This document shows, in pieces, positions 1 through 7,174 of a stretch of DNA of 28,559 nucleotides. Position 1 is the first letter of the stretch. Each line of letters begins with the position of its first letter. The translations under genes were made by a program, and so were the position numbers. This stretch comes from a virus, in the IMG/VR virus record IMGVR_UViG_3300025138_000248, positions 1 to 28,559 of that record; one strand, 5' to 3'. A model generated the notes under the pieces. It did no database searches and was not told the DNA's origin. It saw nothing but the letters and a program-made list of their open reading frames with translations.

Positions 1-30
1 GATGTTATAGATTCATTTTTTAAAGATTAA
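1..30 (+). CDS. 3' end of an upstream gene (partial)
   Basis: The only plus-strand frame that is open from the left edge ends in TAA at 28-30 and encodes DVIDSFFKD before the stop. The next start codon follows after two bases, the same tight packing seen throughout the window. Too little is present to name the product. Confidence 0.4.
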   Translation, partial: DVIDSFFKD

Positions 31-32
31 TT

Positions 33-281
33 ATGATAACACTTAGTATAATATTAACAGTAGTAATAACTGCTTCTGCCTTTATAATTAGAAATTTAAT
101 TGTAAAAAATGAAAAATTAGAAGATTTTATCTCTAAACAAAGTGAAGCTATCACTGCTTGTGGTGTAAGATTAAAACAACTAGACCAAAAAGGTTCATTC
201 ATAGCAGATGATGAAATAGGTTTTTTCTTTAAAGAAGTAGCAAAAATACAAGAAGCTCTAAACGAGTTTACCCTTAAATAA
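33..281 (+). CDS. Small single-helix membrane protein, T4-like phage family
   Basis: 82 residues. Residues 2-23 form one hydrophobic segment (ITLSIILTVVITASAFIIRN) followed by a lysine, consistent with an N-terminal membrane anchor. The rest is a charged helical tail containing 'RLKQLDQKGSFIADDEIGFFFKE'-type sequence (about residues 46-68). From memory, small proteins with this helix plus a 'DDEVGFFFKE' motif sit next to gene 55 in marine T4-like phages; the function is not known. It lies 18 bases upstream of the sigma factor gene and two bases after the preceding stop, so it is probably cotranscribed. The leader before ATG is A/T rich with no Shine-Dalgarno. Confidence 0.75.
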   Translation: MITLSIILTVVITASAFIIRNLIVKNEKLEDFISKQSEAITACGVRLKQLDQKGSFIADDEIGFFFKEVAKIQEALNEFTLK

Positions 282-299
282 AAAATTAGTAAAAACCAC

Positions 300-1076
300 A
301 TGTCAAACAAACTTAAGTACGCCCCTAGTCCTCCCCCAGAACCAGTAGTAGTTGAATCTCTTGAACCAGAAAAGAAAAAAAGAGGAAGAAAAAGAACAAA
401 AAAACAATACTTTACACCAGATACAGATGCAGCTATAAAAGAATATTTAAATTCTTCTAACCAAGATGAAAGAGATGATATATTTGCAACAAGAATACAT
501 TATCCTTTCTACAAATTAGCTGAAAATTTAATCCATACATTCAAGTTCTACTATACAGAAGTAGATGATTTAGAAGATTTAAAACATGAAGTAATTTGTT
601 TTCTTTTAGAAAAATTAGATTATTTTAAACCTGAAAGAGGTACAAAAGCGTTTAGTTATTTTTCGATTGTAGGTAAAAATTATCTTATTCTTTACAATAA
701 CAATAATTATAAAAAGAAAAAAGCAAAAGTAGACGTTATAAAAGCAGATGAAGATGATGGTGTTTTACATCAATTAGGAAGAGATGGACGTAAACAAGAA
801 ATAAAAGATTTTATAGATTATTTCACAGAATATATTGATAAAAATATGTTTACTATGTTTAAAAAAGATAAGGATAGAAAAGTATGTGATGCTATAAATA
901 TACTTTTTAAACGTAGAGAAAATTTAGAAATTTTTAATAAAAAAGCCCTATATATTTATATTAGAGAAATGACAGAAGTAGAAACTCCTGTAATTACTAA
1001 AGTAACTAAAGCATTAAAAAAGGTATATAAAGAATTATATAATGAATATGCTGACACAGGTTATGTAAGAATCTAA
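300..1076 (+). CDS. gp55: Late-transcription sigma factor, T4 gp55-like
   Basis: 258 residues, longer than T4 gp55 (185). This family replaces the host sigma factor on RNA polymerase and directs it to short late promoters that lack a -35 element. A basic N-terminal extension (KKKRGRKRTKK, residues 25-35) precedes the sigma region-2-like core. The core runs from about residue 65 to 142, with HYPFYKLAENLI, then EDLKHEVICFLLEKLDYF, then AFSYFSIVGKNYLIL. This core matches marine T4-like gp55 proteins and aligns by pattern with the T4 block around 'KQEMIADGIEASIKGLHNF'. The C-terminal 100 residues are helical and lysine rich; they may carry the clamp-binding element of the family, but I cannot place it. 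It is the only transcription gene in the window, and all other complete genes after it look late or structural, so it is the likely activator of the promoter-like motifs listed here. Confidence 0.85.
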   Translation: MSNKLKYAPSPPPEPVVVESLEPEKKKRGRKRTKKQYFTPDTDAAIKEYLNSSNQDERDDIFATRIHYPFYKLAENLIHTFKFYYTEVDDLEDLKHEVICFLLEKLDYFKPERGTKAFSYFSIVGKNYLILYNNNNYKKKKAKVDVIKADEDDGVLHQLGRDGRKQEIKDFIDYFTEYIDKNMFTMFKKDKDRKVCDAINILFKRRENLEIFNKKALYIYIREMTEVETPVITKVTKALKKVYKELYNEYADTGYVRI

Positions 1077-1084
1077 AAATTCCA

Positions 1085-1093
1085 TATTTATAA
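1085..1093 (+). promoter_or_regulatory. Putative late promoter motif before the 128-residue gene
   Basis: TATTTATAA lies 9 bases before the ATG at 1103, in the 26-base gap after the sigma factor gene. The same 9-mer occurs in two other intergenic gaps (6265-6273 and 27995-28003). The shorter leader and the lack of the ACAAACAAC tail make this the weakest of the three. Confidence 0.4.
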
Positions 1094-1102
1094 TAAAATA
1101 AT

Positions 1103-1489
1103 ATGGATTCATTAAACCAAATACTTTTTGACGATAAATCCTTTGGAGATTTATTAAAAGAAATTCACGGTAATCAAAAGAAAAAAGCCAAACAACTTGC
1201 ATCTTTGATAGCTGAATTACGTCCTTTAGTTCAATCTTTAGGTGATGCTACTGTAGTAGTTCCTCTAATAAAAGAATACATGGAAATTAGTGTAAAAAAT
1301 GACGATCAACTAATAAAAATGGCAGCTATAGTACAGCGTTTATCTACAGGAGCTGCTTCAACAGGAGATGGTGGTTTATTAACAGCTGAAGAAATGGATC
1401 AATTAATGGATGTAGCTGAAGAAATAGCTAAAACTGTTGAAAAACCAAAAGAAATAGAAGCACCTTCTCAGGAAGAAATAGAAAAATAA
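1103..1489 (+). CDS. Small helical protein of unknown function
   Basis: 128 residues, predicted almost entirely helical. Residues 1-75 are mixed-charge amphipathic helices (for example AKQLASLIAELRPLVQSLG, then LIKEYMEISVKNDDQLIKMA). A glycine-rich turn (TGAASTGDGG) follows, then an acidic tail ending EEIEK. No catalytic motif is visible. It stands between the late sigma factor and the hub genes, and its stop codon directly abuts the next ATG. One possibility is a sigma-associated co-activator playing the gp33 role, since gp33 is similarly small, helical and acidic. No gp33 signature is recognisable, so this is only a guess from position; a small virion or chaperone protein is equally possible. 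Confidence 0.7.
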   Translation: MDSLNQILFDDKSFGDLLKEIHGNQKKKAKQLASLIAELRPLVQSLGDATVVVPLIKEYMEISVKNDDQLIKMAAIVQRLSTGAASTGDGGLLTAEEMDQLMDVAEEIAKTVEKPKEIEAPSQEEIEK

Positions 1490-2881
1490 ATGGCTACATT
1501 AGGACATAAAAATATAAGTAATAATCTTTCTTCTCAACCTGGCACCCTTAAAGCTGTAAGAGTAATTGACATTATATTACATATAAATCATCCTAGAGCT
1601 AAAGAATTTGGAGGGTATGATGCTATAGGAACTATATTTTTTGGAGATGTTTATGAACAAAACCAAGCAGATAATACAAGATTATTAGATAATGCAAGAC
1701 CCTATTTTTCTTTTATAAAACAGTATCCCCTAAAAAATGAAATAGTATTATTAATGAATGGTCCTACAAGAATTTTTGATTCTGATAGAAATTCAAACCA
1801 TAAATACTATATACCCAATGTAAATATATGGAACCATCAACATAATAATGCTTTACCTGATATATCGTATCATATAGAAGGAGAAGAAAGTCCTAATTAT
1901 GGTATGGTAGAAGGAATAATAACAAGAACAGCTGAAGGAGATAATTCAGTAGAACTTCCTTTAGGAGAATATTTTAAAGAAAATTTAAGTCTTCAACCTT
2001 TATTACCTTTTGAGGGCGATACTATTATAGAAGGTCGTTTTGGTAATTCAATAAGATTTGGAGCTACGGCTAAAGAAGCAAATGATAAAACAGCATATTC
2101 TACTAAAGGAGAAACAGGAGACCCCATAACTATTATTCGTAATGGTCAACATGTAGAAGAAGAGGACAATGGTTGGGAACATACAATTGAAAATATAAAT
2201 TCAGATCATTCAACTATTTATCTTACTTCAAATCAAGTTTTACCAAACATGGAAATTGTTTCTTTACATTGGCAGTCTTGGATGGCTAAACATGATGAAT
2301 TACAAGTAGACCAAAAAGATGAATTTAATAATATAACTGAAGGTTTTGAAGATGAAGCTATAGAACCTCAAGAACCAGAACTTATAGAAAGAGATGAATT
2401 AGAAGAAGCAACGGAAGAAGATATAGCAGCTCAAGAAGAACTAAATGAAGATCCAGAAGATTGTATAGATTGTGATAACCATGAAGGTGATTATTTATTA
2501 ATTGAAAATGGAGAAGCTAAATATTCATATGAAGTAGAAGAAAAAACTCCAGATGGTGAAACAGCAGGAGAAAATAACTCACCCCCAGCAAATCCTCCTA
2601 CCCAAAATGAACCCACAGTTCAAACAATGCCTCCTGATTATGGACCAGAAACCTTTGAAAAAGAAACTTATAAAGGTTTTAGAATTATGGAAACACATTC
2701 AAGACGTGATGGGATTTTTATGTGGAGTTATGAAATAGAAGAAAAAGACTACCCAGCAGGATCTCGTGAAGAATATATACTTGAGGAAAATGGATATGCT
2801 AGCACCACTAATATTGATGCTATAAAAGGAGATATTGATGAATATGGAGAAGAATATGATGATGGTTATAGATTAGAATAA
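1490..2881 (+). CDS. gp5-like baseplate hub OB-fold protein
   Basis: 463 residues. The N-terminal ~260 residues resemble the OB-fold hub/spike protein of marine T4-like phages. Visible signatures are RVIDIILHINHPRAKEFGG (residues 24-42), the hallmark EGRFGNSIRFG (181-191), DPITIIRNGQ (211-220) and STIYLTSNQVLP (241-252). Such proteins sit at the tip of the tail tube and hold the cell-wall-degrading needle. From about residue 270 the protein becomes a long acidic, low-complexity linker with a CIDCD motif near 335-340 and a Pro-rich stretch. It ends in a small domain (YKGFRIMETHSRRDGIFMW) and a very acidic tail. The start directly abuts the previous stop, and the gene ends in tandem TAA TAA. 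The T4 lysozyme and beta-helix domains are absent here and appear to be supplied by the next two genes. Confidence 0.7.
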   Translation: MATLGHKNISNNLSSQPGTLKAVRVIDIILHINHPRAKEFGGYDAIGTIFFGDVYEQNQADNTRLLDNARPYFSFIKQYPLKNEIVLLMNGPTRIFDSDRNSNHKYYIPNVNIWNHQHNNALPDISYHIEGEESPNYGMVEGIITRTAEGDNSVELPLGEYFKENLSLQPLLPFEGDTIIEGRFGNSIRFGATAKEANDKTAYSTKGETGDPITIIRNGQHVEEEDNGWEHTIENINSDHSTIYLTSNQVLPNMEIVSLHWQSWMAKHDELQVDQKDEFNNITEGFEDEAIEPQEPELIERDELEEATEEDIAAQEELNEDPEDCIDCDNHEGDYLLIENGEAKYSYEVEEKTPDGETAGENNSPPANPPTQNEPTVQTMPPDYGPETFEKETYKGFRIMETHSRRDGIFMWSYEIEEKDYPAGSREEYILEENGYASTTNIDAIKGDIDEYGEEYDDGYRLE

Positions 2882-2909
2882 TAATGGATATTAAACAAAA
2901 TAAAATAAT

Positions 2910-4529
2910 ATGGTAAGTTGCGGAAATTCAAATACAGGATCAAAAGAACCTGAATTAGGTGTTTTAGACTTATTAATTCAACAAGATAATTTTGGTGATG
3001 CTGATAATGATGGTATTAGTGATGATTTTGGGTCGGAATATAATATAGATGATTCATTAAAACCACCACTTTCTCATTATCCTGATGGAACTTGTGTAAA
3101 AGATATACTAACTGAAGAAGAAATACAGGAAGAAATTGATGATTTTGAAAAAGGTTCAGATCATTCTACAGACGATGGAACACCACCTGTAGAAATTATT
3201 AGTTTAGGATGTACTAATCCTGATGCATTAAATTATGATCCAGACGCTGTAGAAGATGATGGTTCTTGTACTTTTCCTCCCGTTGATCCTCCACCAACTC
3301 CTGATCCTGCATTACCTCCCCCACCAGCTTTTTTGTCTAAAGCAGATGGTTTTAAACAAGCTATTAATGGTATGAGATATCCAACAAAATATGAAGATTT
3401 ACAGGGAGGAGGAGGATCAATTAATGGAATGAGATTAGGAGAATATATTCCTTATTATAGTGTACAAGGAGATGGAACTGATGGATATTTTAAATGGATT
3501 TTAAGTTTTAATTGGAAAAATGCTAAATTTTGGCTCCCAGAACCTAAACCTTTTAATATAGCTACTAAATATTGGAGAGATGGTGGATATCCTAATAATA
3601 GTGCATTACAAGGATATGATAATAAGAATATAGGAACAAGTTACACTACAGTTAAAGATGGGATGTATACGGCAGGTTTATGTAGTGAAATAGAACAATT
3701 ATGGATACACACCACAGGATGTGGGGGAAAATTTAATATGAATATGGCCACTTTAAGACACACAGCTGGGGGTATGATGAAAGAATCGAGAGTTAGTACT
3801 ATGCCTTATCATTGGGTAATTAACCCAGTAGGACATATGTCTCAAGAAATGCCTGACGCTAGATATGGTGCCCATACTGGAAAATATGGAAATGAGAAAG
3901 GAGTAGCAATTTCTTGGATGACTTATAATAATGAATTTGATGGAGGTATACCAGCTAAAATCTATGAAAAAACAGATAAAGCAACATTTGACAGTTATAG
4001 AAGATTATGGCCAACGAATGCACAAATAATTAATTTAGGTAAATTAATAGCTATATATGTAAAAAGATACCCTAACATTAAAATAGCAGGACATCACCAA
4101 TATAAACTTAAACATTGTCCTAATTTTTGGGTACCTGACTTTGTAAGAGCAGGAGGAGTACCTGGTTTAAATCAAGCAGGTATAGATAAACTTGTTAGAA
4201 CAGGTGGAAAAAATCCAGCAAAAGATGGTGATTATGGTAGACATCCAGATGTAGATCAATATGGTCCTGAAACAATATATGGTTTTGCAGCAAGAGAATT
4301 AGCTAAAATTTCAAATCCCGCAGGTATAGGTGGGGGTTCTTCACCTGTTCCTAGTTCAAATCCAGATACACCTAAACCACAAGAAAATAAGTTTAAAGAT
4401 ATGGATTGTACTGAATATACAAATTTAGTTAAAGATTTACAGAAAAAAGGCTTATTAACAGGTTTTATGTCTGGAATGAAACATGAGGATAGGCAGGAGT
4501 TTGAAGAAAAAGCATACACTTGTAGTTAA
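2910..4529 (+). CDS. Tail-associated zinc N-acetylmuramoyl-L-alanine amidase
   Basis: 539 residues. The core (about 255-415) is an Amidase_2/PGRP-type domain like T7 lysozyme, which cleaves the bond between muramic acid and the stem peptide of peptidoglycan. Visible zinc ligands are H267 in LWIHTTG, H395 (or H396) in IAGHHQYKL and C403 in KHCPNFWVPDF. MPYHWVI (298-304) fits the conserved substrate-side segment. Upstream come a calcium-binding-like DADNDGISDD (30-39), an acidic region and a GCTNPDALNYDP...DDGSC module (100-120), followed by a Pro-rich hinge. A Gly/Pro linker (470-492) leads to a small C-terminal helical domain with paired Cys. It lies between an OB-fold hub gene and a beta-helix gene, so it probably acts at the tail tip during penetration and is not a holin-dependent lysis enzyme. 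The N-terminal MVSCG lacks the hydrophobic region of a lipoprotein signal. Confidence 0.85.
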   Translation: MVSCGNSNTGSKEPELGVLDLLIQQDNFGDADNDGISDDFGSEYNIDDSLKPPLSHYPDGTCVKDILTEEEIQEEIDDFEKGSDHSTDDGTPPVEIISLGCTNPDALNYDPDAVEDDGSCTFPPVDPPPTPDPALPPPPAFLSKADGFKQAINGMRYPTKYEDLQGGGGSINGMRLGEYIPYYSVQGDGTDGYFKWILSFNWKNAKFWLPEPKPFNIATKYWRDGGYPNNSALQGYDNKNIGTSYTTVKDGMYTAGLCSEIEQLWIHTTGCGGKFNMNMATLRHTAGGMMKESRVSTMPYHWVINPVGHMSQEMPDARYGAHTGKYGNEKGVAISWMTYNNEFDGGIPAKIYEKTDKATFDSYRRLWPTNAQIINLGKLIAIYVKRYPNIKIAGHHQYKLKHCPNFWVPDFVRAGGVPGLNQAGIDKLVRTGGKNPAKDGDYGRHPDVDQYGPETIYGFAARELAKISNPAGIGGGSSPVPSSNPDTPKPQENKFKDMDCTEYTNLVKDLQKKGLLTGFMSGMKHEDRQEFEEKAYTCS

Positions 4530-4540
4530 TATAATAAAAA

Positions 4541-5083
4541 ATGGCAAACAGTAAAGTAAAAATAACATCAAAACCACAACAACCTTTTGCGTATCAAGGT
4601 AATCAAGTAATTATCAATACGGATAGAGTTGTAATGCAGTCTAAAAAAGATAGTATTCTTATGTTTGCTAAAGAACATATGTCATTTAGTGCAAATAAAA
4701 GTATACATTTTGACACCGGAGGAACACCTAATGATCCAGGAGACAGTTATTTTATTATTAATTCTCCAAAAATTATTTTAGGTTTAAAAGGCCAAAATCA
4801 ACTTCCAACAGAACCCGTTTTATTAGGTGAAAGAACAGAAGAATTCTTAAAAGATGTATTAGCAGCTATAGATGCTTTATGTGATATAATAGATGGTCCT
4901 GAAAATATAGATTCAGCTGGAGATGTACCTTCCCCTGCTTTGGTTTCAGCTATAAAAGTATTTAGAAAAGATCATATAAAAAGATTAGCTTCAGAAATAG
5001 GATATACTTATAAAACGGATGAAGATTTTAAACATAAAGTAGACACTAGTCAAATTTCAAGTAAACACGTATTTACAATTTAA
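4541..5083 (+). CDS. Baseplate spike beta-helix protein, gp5 C-terminus-like
   Basis: 180 residues. Residues 22-82 read as short beta strands with an approximately eight-residue period (VIINTDRV, VMQSKKDS, ILMFAKEH, MSFSANKS, IHFDTGGT, later IINSPKIILGLKG). This is the layout of the intertwined beta-helix needles of T4 gp5 and VgrG proteins, though without the strict VxGxxxxx octad. Residues 93-117 (VLLGERTEEFLKDVLAAIDA) form a helix similar to the one after the LGLKG strand in marine phage homologues. The family would form the trimeric membrane-piercing spike. It follows the amidase after 11 bases and precedes the next ATG by one base. Confidence 0.6.
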   Translation: MANSKVKITSKPQQPFAYQGNQVIINTDRVVMQSKKDSILMFAKEHMSFSANKSIHFDTGGTPNDPGDSYFIINSPKIILGLKGQNQLPTEPVLLGERTEEFLKDVLAAIDALCDIIDGPENIDSAGDVPSPALVSAIKVFRKDHIKRLASEIGYTYKTDEDFKHKVDTSQISSKHVFTI

Positions 5084-5084
5084 A

Positions 5085-6245
5085 ATGGAAGCAGTAATAG
5101 GTAAAATAACAACAATGTTAAAGTCTAAACTACATGGACTTAAAGGTAAAGCTGTAGATCAAGGTAAAAGAAAGGTAATGAAATATAAAGAAAAATTACC
5201 TACTGAAGATCAAATCACAGAAAAACTTAAAAATTCAGGGTGTTCAGATGCTGAGAAAAAAAGATTAGAAGCAAAATATAATAAAATAAAAAATTTATTA
5301 AATAAAATAAAAGGAATAGTAGCAGGAGCAGCAGCAGCATGCGCAGGTTTAGCAGCTATACTAGCTATGTTAAATGGATTATTAAAAATATTAGATGCAA
5401 TTGTTAAAATATTAAATGTAATTTTAAAAATTTTAAAAATAGTAATAAAAATAGCAAAAATAGTAGTTAAATTCTTAGGAGGAACAGGTACAGGAGGTTT
5501 AATAGATTTATTGTCTCGTTTAATAGTAAAAGCAGAATATACTATAGGTAAATGGGTGCAAGCAGTAGGAAGAGCAAAAGAATTTATAAAAAAAATGCTT
5601 AAAAAATATATAAACCCAATTGCAAAAGCATTAGCTAAAGCAGCAGCAGCTTTAGCAGCATTATTAGGAATAATTGAAGGACTTTTAATGATTTTAGAAA
5701 TGTTATATATGTTTATGTTAAGTAAATGTGCTATAAGTGGAGGTGATAATAATTCAACATCAGATACTAATACTAATGGAAACGGAACAGCAGGAGATGG
5801 AACAGGAGATGGAACAGGAGGGGGAATAGGAGATGGAACCGGAGGAGGAGCAGGAGGTGGATTAGGAAACGGAACTAAAGGAGATCAATTAAATGTTTTA
5901 TATCAAATGTTACAAAATAATACTCCTGAAGAAATAATAGGTAGAATGGCTTTAAGAGGAGATGATGAATATATTCGTTATATTAGAAATGCTCGTTTTC
6001 AAACAATAGGATATGAAAGATTTAATGCATCTATAACTTCATTAGATAGTACTCAAGGAGTTAATTACCCTTATAATGATACTAGTAAAAATATATCTCC
6101 AGAAACAAGAATTGATGCTAGAAATGAATTACCAGAATTTCCAGATTTAGTAAGAGGAAGCCAAAAAAGAAATATTTTACAAAGAAACTTAAAAGAAAAT
6201 CCTGATGGTCCTACTTCTAGTGATAAAAACATAGGGTCTTATTAA
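5085..6245 (+). CDS. Hydrophobic, lysine-periodic tail protein with Gly-repeat linker (unknown)
   Basis: 386 residues; not recognised as a named family. Residues 1-75 are basic and helical. Residues 78-100 (IVAGAAAACAGLAAILAM...) form a strongly hydrophobic segment. Residues 101-130 are an amphipathic run with lysines at 101, 108, 115, 118, 122, 125 and 129 separated by I/L/V. A second basic helix (150-178) is followed by another Ala/Leu hydrophobic stretch (179-212). A glycine linker of seven tetrapeptides (237-264) leads to a soluble C-terminal domain (265-386) with FPDLVRGSQKRN. It lies directly after the spike gene, which suggests a virion protein at the hub or one ejected into the envelope. 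A tape measure is unlikely at this length. Membrane insertion is inference only. Confidence 0.75.
   Translation: MEAVIGKITTMLKSKLHGLKGKAVDQGKRKVMKYKEKLPTEDQITEKLKNSGCSDAEKKRLEAKYNKIKNLLNKIKGIVAGAAAACAGLAAILAMLNGLLKILDAIVKILNVILKILKIVIKIAKIVVKFLGGTGTGGLIDLLSRLIVKAEYTIGKWVQAVGRAKEFIKKMLKKYINPIAKALAKAAAALAALLGIIEGLLMILEMLYMFMLSKCAISGGDNNSTSDTNTNGNGTAGDGTGDGTGGGIGDGTGGGAGGGLGNGTKGDQLNVLYQMLQNNTPEEIIGRMALRGDDEYIRYIRNARFQTIGYERFNASITSLDSTQGVNYPYNDTSKNISPETRIDARNELPEFPDLVRGSQKRNILQRNLKENPDGPTSSDKNIGSY
5793..5876 (+). repeat. Seven 12-base in-frame repeats encoding Gly tetrapeptides
   Basis: Seven successive 12-base units of the type GGAGATGGAACA encode GDGT, GDGT, GGGI, GDGT, GGGA, GGGL and GNGT, joining the hydrophobic half to the C-terminal domain of the surrounding gene. 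Units 1 and 2 are identical in DNA, which suggests recent slippage; the others have diverged. Confidence 0.9.
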
Positions 6246-6261
6246 TAAAAATAAAATTAAT

Positions 6262-6284
6262 TTATATTTATAACAAACAACAAA
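6262..6284 (+). promoter_or_regulatory. Putative phage late promoter and A/C-rich leader
   Basis: The block starting TTATATTTATAACAAACAAC is identical over 23 bases to the one at 27992-28014. Both lie just upstream of an ATG (5-6 bases after the block) in the longest intergenic gaps of the window. TATTTATA is the exact reverse complement of the T4 late promoter core TATAAATA, while TATATTTA resembles the Bacteroidota -7 element TAnnTTTG. The A/C-rich stretch would be the untranslated leader. Identity across the spacer argues for a functional signal. Confidence 0.65.
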
Positions 6285-6289
6285 CAAAC

Positions 6290-6736
6290 ATGAAAGCAAA
6301 AACTTTTGAAAATCTAATTAGAAAAGTAGTTAGAGAAGAAATTGATTATTCGTTACGTAGAGAAATTAAATCACTTAAAGAAGATTTAAGAGATGAATTA
6401 AAACCAACTATTGTAGAACATAAAGAAAAAATAGTTGAAGTTCCAGAAGCAACAAAAGCTTCTTTAAGAGAAAAAATAATGGGTAATGCACCTATAAAAC
6501 AGCGCTCAAAACAAGCATTTACATCTAACAGTGCACTAAATGATTTATTAAATGAAACAGCAGCTGGAGATACAAATTTAGAATCAGGAAATGCATCAGT
6601 AAGTATAGCACAACCATTTGCAACAGGAGCTCCATTACCAATGGATACAACAGGAATGCCAGATTCAGTAGCAAATGCAGTAACAAAAGATTATAGTGGT
6701 TTAATGAAAGCAATAAATAAGAAAAAAGGAAGATAA
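6290..6736 (+). CDS. Small coiled-coil virion-associated protein (unknown)
   Basis: 148 residues. Residues 5-50 form a charged amphipathic helix (LIRKVVREEIDYSLRREIK and onward) likely to coil. The middle is basic (APIKQRSKQAFTSNSALND), and the C-terminal half is low in charge, rich in Ala/Gly/Thr, ending in KKKGR. From memory, short proteins with this layout stand before gp25 in other marine T4-like phages, but no function is known. It has its own promoter-like motif with a 23-base match to the one before the last gene, so it probably starts the transcription unit that carries the wedge genes. It ends with tandem TAA TAA immediately before the gp25 start. Confidence 0.7.
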   Translation: MKAKTFENLIRKVVREEIDYSLRREIKSLKEDLRDELKPTIVEHKEKIVEVPEATKASLREKIMGNAPIKQRSKQAFTSNSALNDLLNETAAGDTNLESGNASVSIAQPFATGAPLPMDTTGMPDSVANAVTKDYSGLMKAINKKKGR

Positions 6737-6739
6737 TAA

Positions 6740-7171
6740 ATGCCTATTTTAGAAAGAAGAAATATAAAAATAAATCCTATAGATTTACCACAAAATGATA
6801 AAGTAGCGGTAGGTGTTACTTTTCCTTTTGATGGATCTGCTGTTTTTAATTCTTCTTATACTACTAAAGAACAAGTAAAAAGTAATTTAATTAATTTATT
6901 ATTAACTTCTCCAGGTGAAAGATTAATGAATCCAACTTTTGGAGTTGGAATAAGAGATCTTTTATTTGAACAAGTTATAGACAAAGAACAACTAAAAAAT
7001 AGAATAACAGATGGAGCTCAAGTTTATATACCTGAAATAGATATAGATGATGTATTTATTAAAAGAGAAAATAATGAAACAACTCCAGAAATTCACACAG
7101 TACGAATATCAATATATTATAAAGTATTAGCAGACAGATCAACAGATGCAATATTATTAAACTTTTACTAA
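6740..7171 (+). CDS. gp25: Baseplate wedge protein gp25 (GPW/gp25 family)
   Basis: 143 residues, normal for the family. The core is clear: FPFDGSAVFNSSYTTKEQVKSNL (residues 28-50, in two parts), then LLLTSPGERLMNPTFGVGIR (53-72) and DLLFEQ. The PGER...P.FG pattern is the signature of the gp25/P2 W family, a lysozyme-fold protein without lytic activity that seeds the tail sheath on the baseplate and bridges sheath and wedge. The C-terminal half (VRISIYYKVLADRSTDAILLNFY) matches the beta end of the family. It is followed after three bases by gp6, the neighbour expected from W-J order in P2 and from other T4-like phages. Confidence 0.92.
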   Translation: MPILERRNIKINPIDLPQNDKVAVGVTFPFDGSAVFNSSYTTKEQVKSNLINLLLTSPGERLMNPTFGVGIRDLLFEQVIDKEQLKNRITDGAQVYIPEIDIDDVFIKRENNETTPEIHTVRISIYYKVLADRSTDAILLNFY

Positions 7172-7174
7172 ATT

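Noticed and set aside
2553-2738. Plus-strand 61-codon frame inside the hub gene
   Set aside because: It is a frame-shifted shadow of the acidic linker region of the 463-residue protein; composition is not protein-like and there is no A-rich leader or gap.
2910-2930. Lipoprotein signal at the amidase N-terminus (MVSCG)
   Set aside because: A Cys near the start is present but there is no basic n-region or hydrophobic stretch before it, so a lipobox is not supported.
2910-4529. Reading the amidase as the phage endolysin for host lysis
   Set aside because: It is embedded between hub and spike genes with extra surface-type modules and no holin or spanin nearby, so a tail-associated role fits better.
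5793-5876. Tandem 12-base repeats as a possible CRISPR or origin iteron array
   Set aside because: Units are contiguous without spacers and keep the reading frame as Gly tetrapeptides, so they are a protein linker.
6250-6262. Short palindrome AAATTAATTT as an operator
   Set aside because: Ten-base AT palindromes are common at this base composition and no second copy was found in the other gaps.
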